This document shows positions 63,291 through 64,000 of a stretch of 64,000 nucleotides of DNA, in pieces. Source of the stretch: Hydractinia symbiolongicarpus (lineage: Eukaryota; Cnidaria; Hydrozoa; Anthoathecata; Hydractiniidae); the NCBI RefSeq assembly GCF_029227915.1, contig NC_079883.1, positions 4,278,001 to 4,342,000 on the forward strand. Reading direction: 5' to 3'. Made by a program: the position numbers and the translations under genes. Each line of letters opens with the position of its first letter. Within the stretch, counting starts at the first letter, position 1. The notes under the pieces were generated by a model. That model did not search any database. It was not told where the DNA came from and was given only the letters and a program-made list of their open reading frames with translations.

Positions 63291-64000
63291 GTATACAGGT
63301 ATTATAATATAGATAACATACACCTGCCATACTGTTTACCAGCAGCAAATCATTTCAATGTGTTTAGTGTGAAAAAGAAGCTGAAGATATAACAATGAAA
63401 AAAAGAAATAGTTTTCTCAGGGTATAGTTCAGTTGCCTTCTACAGCAATGCACGGACATATTTTTGCATTTTAACTGCATCATTAAAAACAGTTTGTCAC
63501 TAATTGTGGTTAAATTAAATCTATGCAGAAAACACTAAAATTTAAATATTTTTTATTTGTGTTGAACTTTAATATAGATGCATTTAACTAATATTGTTGG
63601 TGTTATGTAAAGTTAGAACCCTACAAATATGTTGCTAAATGTGTGGAAACATCAATCAATGACGAAAGTAGTGAGTTTGCTGACATGTTTTGTTAAGTTA
63701 AAATTTTGCTAATGTGAGTTACAAAACTGCCACAGTATTCTAAAAAGTGCAGAAATTGCAAAACAGTTATTTGCTGATGCTTAAAATGATGAATTACAAA
63801 GGCTGCTGTATTCAGTGAAAAGCATATATGTTGTTTCAGGAGTATCAGGATATTATATAAGAGAATTTATTTTCCTTCTCAGAGTTGTATGCTTAAAAAA
63901 AGTTCGGATTTGGAAGAAAAAACAGGGTTTAAACCCTTTTATATCAAAGTTTTAAAAAAATTAAAAAAAAAAAACCTACCGATCTGCATAGACAAGAAAG
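30946..64000 (-). CDS. KNTC1: Kinetochore-associated protein 1 (ROD), 5' end outside window
   Basis: Largest subunit of the ROD-Zwilch-ZW10 complex, which builds the fibrous corona on unattached kinetochores and recruits dynein-Spindly and Mad1-Mad2 for the spindle checkpoint. Sixty-seven exons were read from splice sites; every junction keeps phase and together they code 2180 residues, so roughly the first hundred lie beyond 64000 (the vertebrate protein is about 2200 aa). Compared from memory with human KNTC1, clear matches include RCLMEAIPQNRFSRLLHK, NWPDNALDLAEVMYTA, MAGYGIRDTNL, SIEAALIEHGINDEKF and GLWRNHSHEP. The order is an N-terminal beta-propeller part, a long alpha-solenoid and a Rod C-terminal region. 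One intron uses a GC donor. Introns hold four Helitron-like copies, a SINE and an RT fragment. Least certain are the 43112 donor and the final exon. Confidence 0.95.
33310..33845. mobile_element. Possible inverted-repeat MITE in a KNTC1 intron
   Basis: GGAAGTAATTTTCGCG on the left and the reverse complement of CGAAAATTACTCCCCC on the right frame about 530 bp; CGCGAA motifs recur inside. Boundaries and target duplication could not be fixed. Confidence 0.4.
34781..35055 (+). mobile_element. tRNA-derived SINE, copy 2, KNTC1 intron
   Basis: Same family as 4231-4528: A-box CCTAGTGGTAAAACG, B-box GGGTTTAAACCCC, and the shared body including GCAGGACCCTCGTTGATAGC. It is antisense to KNTC1, between exons 35131-35246 and 34268-34403. 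Confidence 0.78.
36748..36864 (-). mobile_element. Helitron-like element, copy 2 (117 bp), KNTC1 intron
   Basis: The ends are A|TC and CTAG|T on the minus strand, with a short TCTG run. The palindrome is rearranged. It starts 27 bp from the acceptor of the exon 36515-36719 and, with the 28-bp array, makes up most of this 274-bp intron. Confidence 0.7.
36890..37001 (-). repeat. 28-bp tandem array carrying four copies of a 5' splice site
   Basis: Four near-identical units start at about 36890, 36918, 36946 and 36974. On the minus strand each contains TTGGCAAT (TGGCAAT in the exon copy) followed by GTAAGT; the unit at 36974-37001 overlaps the exon end at 36994. Downstream donors would add 28, 56 or 84 nt, so the first two would shift frame. 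Confidence 0.9.
37585..37727. repeat. CAA-rich low-complexity tract in a KNTC1 intron
   Basis: Imperfect ACAACA repeats (GTTGTT on the coding strand). The long Val/Leu open frame on the minus strand here is a by-product of the repeat. Confidence 0.9.
39594..39703. repeat. Local duplication in a KNTC1 intron
   Basis: CTAATTTCAGGTT followed by GGCAACTCTGTGTAAAA occurs twice, about 74 bp apart. Confidence 0.75.
44385..44560. repeat. Dispersed repeat, copy 1 (KNTC1 intron)
   Basis: Shares ATGACAAAACAGCAAG, CTCTAAAAA.TTTTGC and AAAATCTTTCTTGTTACAAG, in the same order and orientation, with 50195-50370. Identity unknown. Confidence 0.7.
45091..45580 (+). mobile_element. Helitron-like element, copy 4 (490 bp), KNTC1 intron
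   Basis: The ends are A|TC and CTAG|T on the plus strand. It has TCTGTC near the 5' end and a degenerate 3' hairpin around AGTGGATTTTTTAACAGGCT. The interior is shared with the copies at 46830 and 55162 but absent from the short copies. Confidence 0.65.
46830..47338 (+). mobile_element. Helitron-like element, copy 5 (509 bp), KNTC1 intron
   Basis: The 3' end is CTAG|T; the 5' end A|TC at 46830 is less certain. Internal similarity to the copy at 55162 is clear, for example GATGTCATCAAAAAACCTTT against GATGTCATCAAAAAACCTTG. Confidence 0.62.
49590..49680 (-). mobile_element. Possible tRNA-like SINE remnant in KNTC1 intron
   Basis: On the minus strand GTGGCCTTGTGGTTATGG is followed about 30 nt later by GGGTCCGTAGTTGGGTC. 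This is only suggestive of eroded A and B boxes. Confidence 0.28.
50195..50370. repeat. Dispersed repeat, copy 2 (KNTC1 intron)
   Basis: Partner of 44385-44560; the shared blocks include GTGACAAAACAGCAAG and AAAATCTTTCTTATTACAAG. No coding potential and no clear ends. Confidence 0.7.
51145..54612 (-). other. KNTC1: KNTC1 exon block B: end of propeller and start of solenoid
   Basis: Exons in transcript order: 54612-54548, 54473-54349, 54253-54199, 54098-54000, 53911-53862, 53463-53383, 53296-53221, 53138-53010, 52186-52097, 52023-51973, 51886-51825, 51747-51639, 51537-51400, 51318-51145. The products include LETPDGQYIVALD, RCLMEAIPQNR, FSRLLHKKKFNEAEEFAKAF and LADWLENTARGLES. The exon ending at 54000 is followed by a GC donor. 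Confidence 0.92.
53912..53999 (-). other. GC-AG intron in KNTC1
   Basis: The exon ends ...CAACAG at 54000 and is followed by GCAAGT, the usual context of a GC donor. The acceptor is TGACAG before 53911. Phase and protein continuity (LPSQQ then ETIMFVEGV) require this junction, and no GT donor nearby keeps the frame. Confidence 0.85.
55162..55884 (+). mobile_element. Helitron-like element, copy 6 (723 bp), KNTC1 intron
   Basis: The ends are A|TC and CTAG|T, with TCTG repeats about 30 bp from the 5' end. It is the longest copy and may be nearest the founder. No Rep or helicase coding sequence is present. Confidence 0.7.
55982..56080 (-). pseudogene. Reverse-transcriptase fragment in a KNTC1 intron
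   Basis: The open stretch reads KLKIMNIAIEQKQAVKYLGT and FIDDKLKWTGQ. The KYLG.FID..L.W motif is typical of non-LTR reverse transcriptases. It is followed by AG|GTAAGT, which could act as a cryptic donor in the KNTC1 sense direction. Confidence 0.65.
58315..64000 (-). other. KNTC1: KNTC1 exon block A: N-terminal propeller part
   Basis: Exons in transcript order: (64000)-63980, 61382-61328, 60307-60235, 60132-60052, 59023-58989, 58919-58812, 58402-58315. The first ends FLVYADR and continues AGCISLAHLDSQQVLFSK; later exons read SELLIIGTDGQVFRFTD and CGDFGMSEWMIPND. The repeated beta-strand pattern fits the ROD WD-like propeller. Introns here are large (2.6 kb and 3.7 kb) and carry transposon copies. 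Confidence 0.9.
63137..63313 (-). mobile_element. Helitron-like element, copy 3 (177 bp), KNTC1 intron
   Basis: The ends are A|TC and CTAA|T on the minus strand, with the intact hairpin CCCGTGGATTTTCCACGGG and a long TCTG tract (GACA on plus, about 63238-63290). Similarity to copy 1 is high on both sides of the microsatellite. Confidence 0.78.

Overview
This is a eukaryotic, almost certainly metazoan, nuclear window. The sequence is A+T-rich, coding exons are short and bounded by GT-AG introns, and the intergenic space is filled with decayed transposons. Three host genes are present, all on the minus strand, each recognised from its spliced protein. The intron-dense structure, the sequence of the genes, the repeat content and splice acceptors lying 6 nt upstream of two start codons fit a cnidarian, perhaps a hydrozoan. 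That taxonomic call is inference.

Layout. 1-8265: intergenic, with a ~128-bp satellite (2345-3235), a tRNA-derived SINE (4231-4528) and a foldback MITE. 8266-9822: centrin-3 (CETN3), four coding exons. 9829-16721: intergenic, with LINE remnants, a hAT-like element and a cluster of 9-bp-TSD foldback MITEs. 16722-21626: a classical calpain with catalytic C/H/N triad and penta-EF-hand domain; an extra Ser/His/Arg-rich exon (17833-18165) may be a cassette or an alternative first exon. 21633-30945: transposon-rich intergenic region with a LINE 3' end, two Harbinger-like elements and a three-level nested insertion. 30946-64000: the kinetochore protein KNTC1/ROD, 67 exons resolved with consistent phase, its 5' end lying beyond the window.

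The three genes do not form an obvious operon. CETN3 (centriole) and KNTC1 (spindle checkpoint) both act in the microtubule/cell-division apparatus, but their adjacency is probably chance.

The most notable material is: (1) a Helitron-like non-autonomous family with six copies, each with A|TC and CTRR|T ends, four inside KNTC1 introns; (2) a possible calpain small-subunit-like isoform encoded inside the calpain gene; (3) a KNTC1 intron whose 5' splice site has been tandemly multiplied; (4) the nested transposon stack; (5) a MITE family with exact 9-bp target duplications. No prokaryotic-style system, CRISPR array, rRNA gene or intact tRNA gene was seen.
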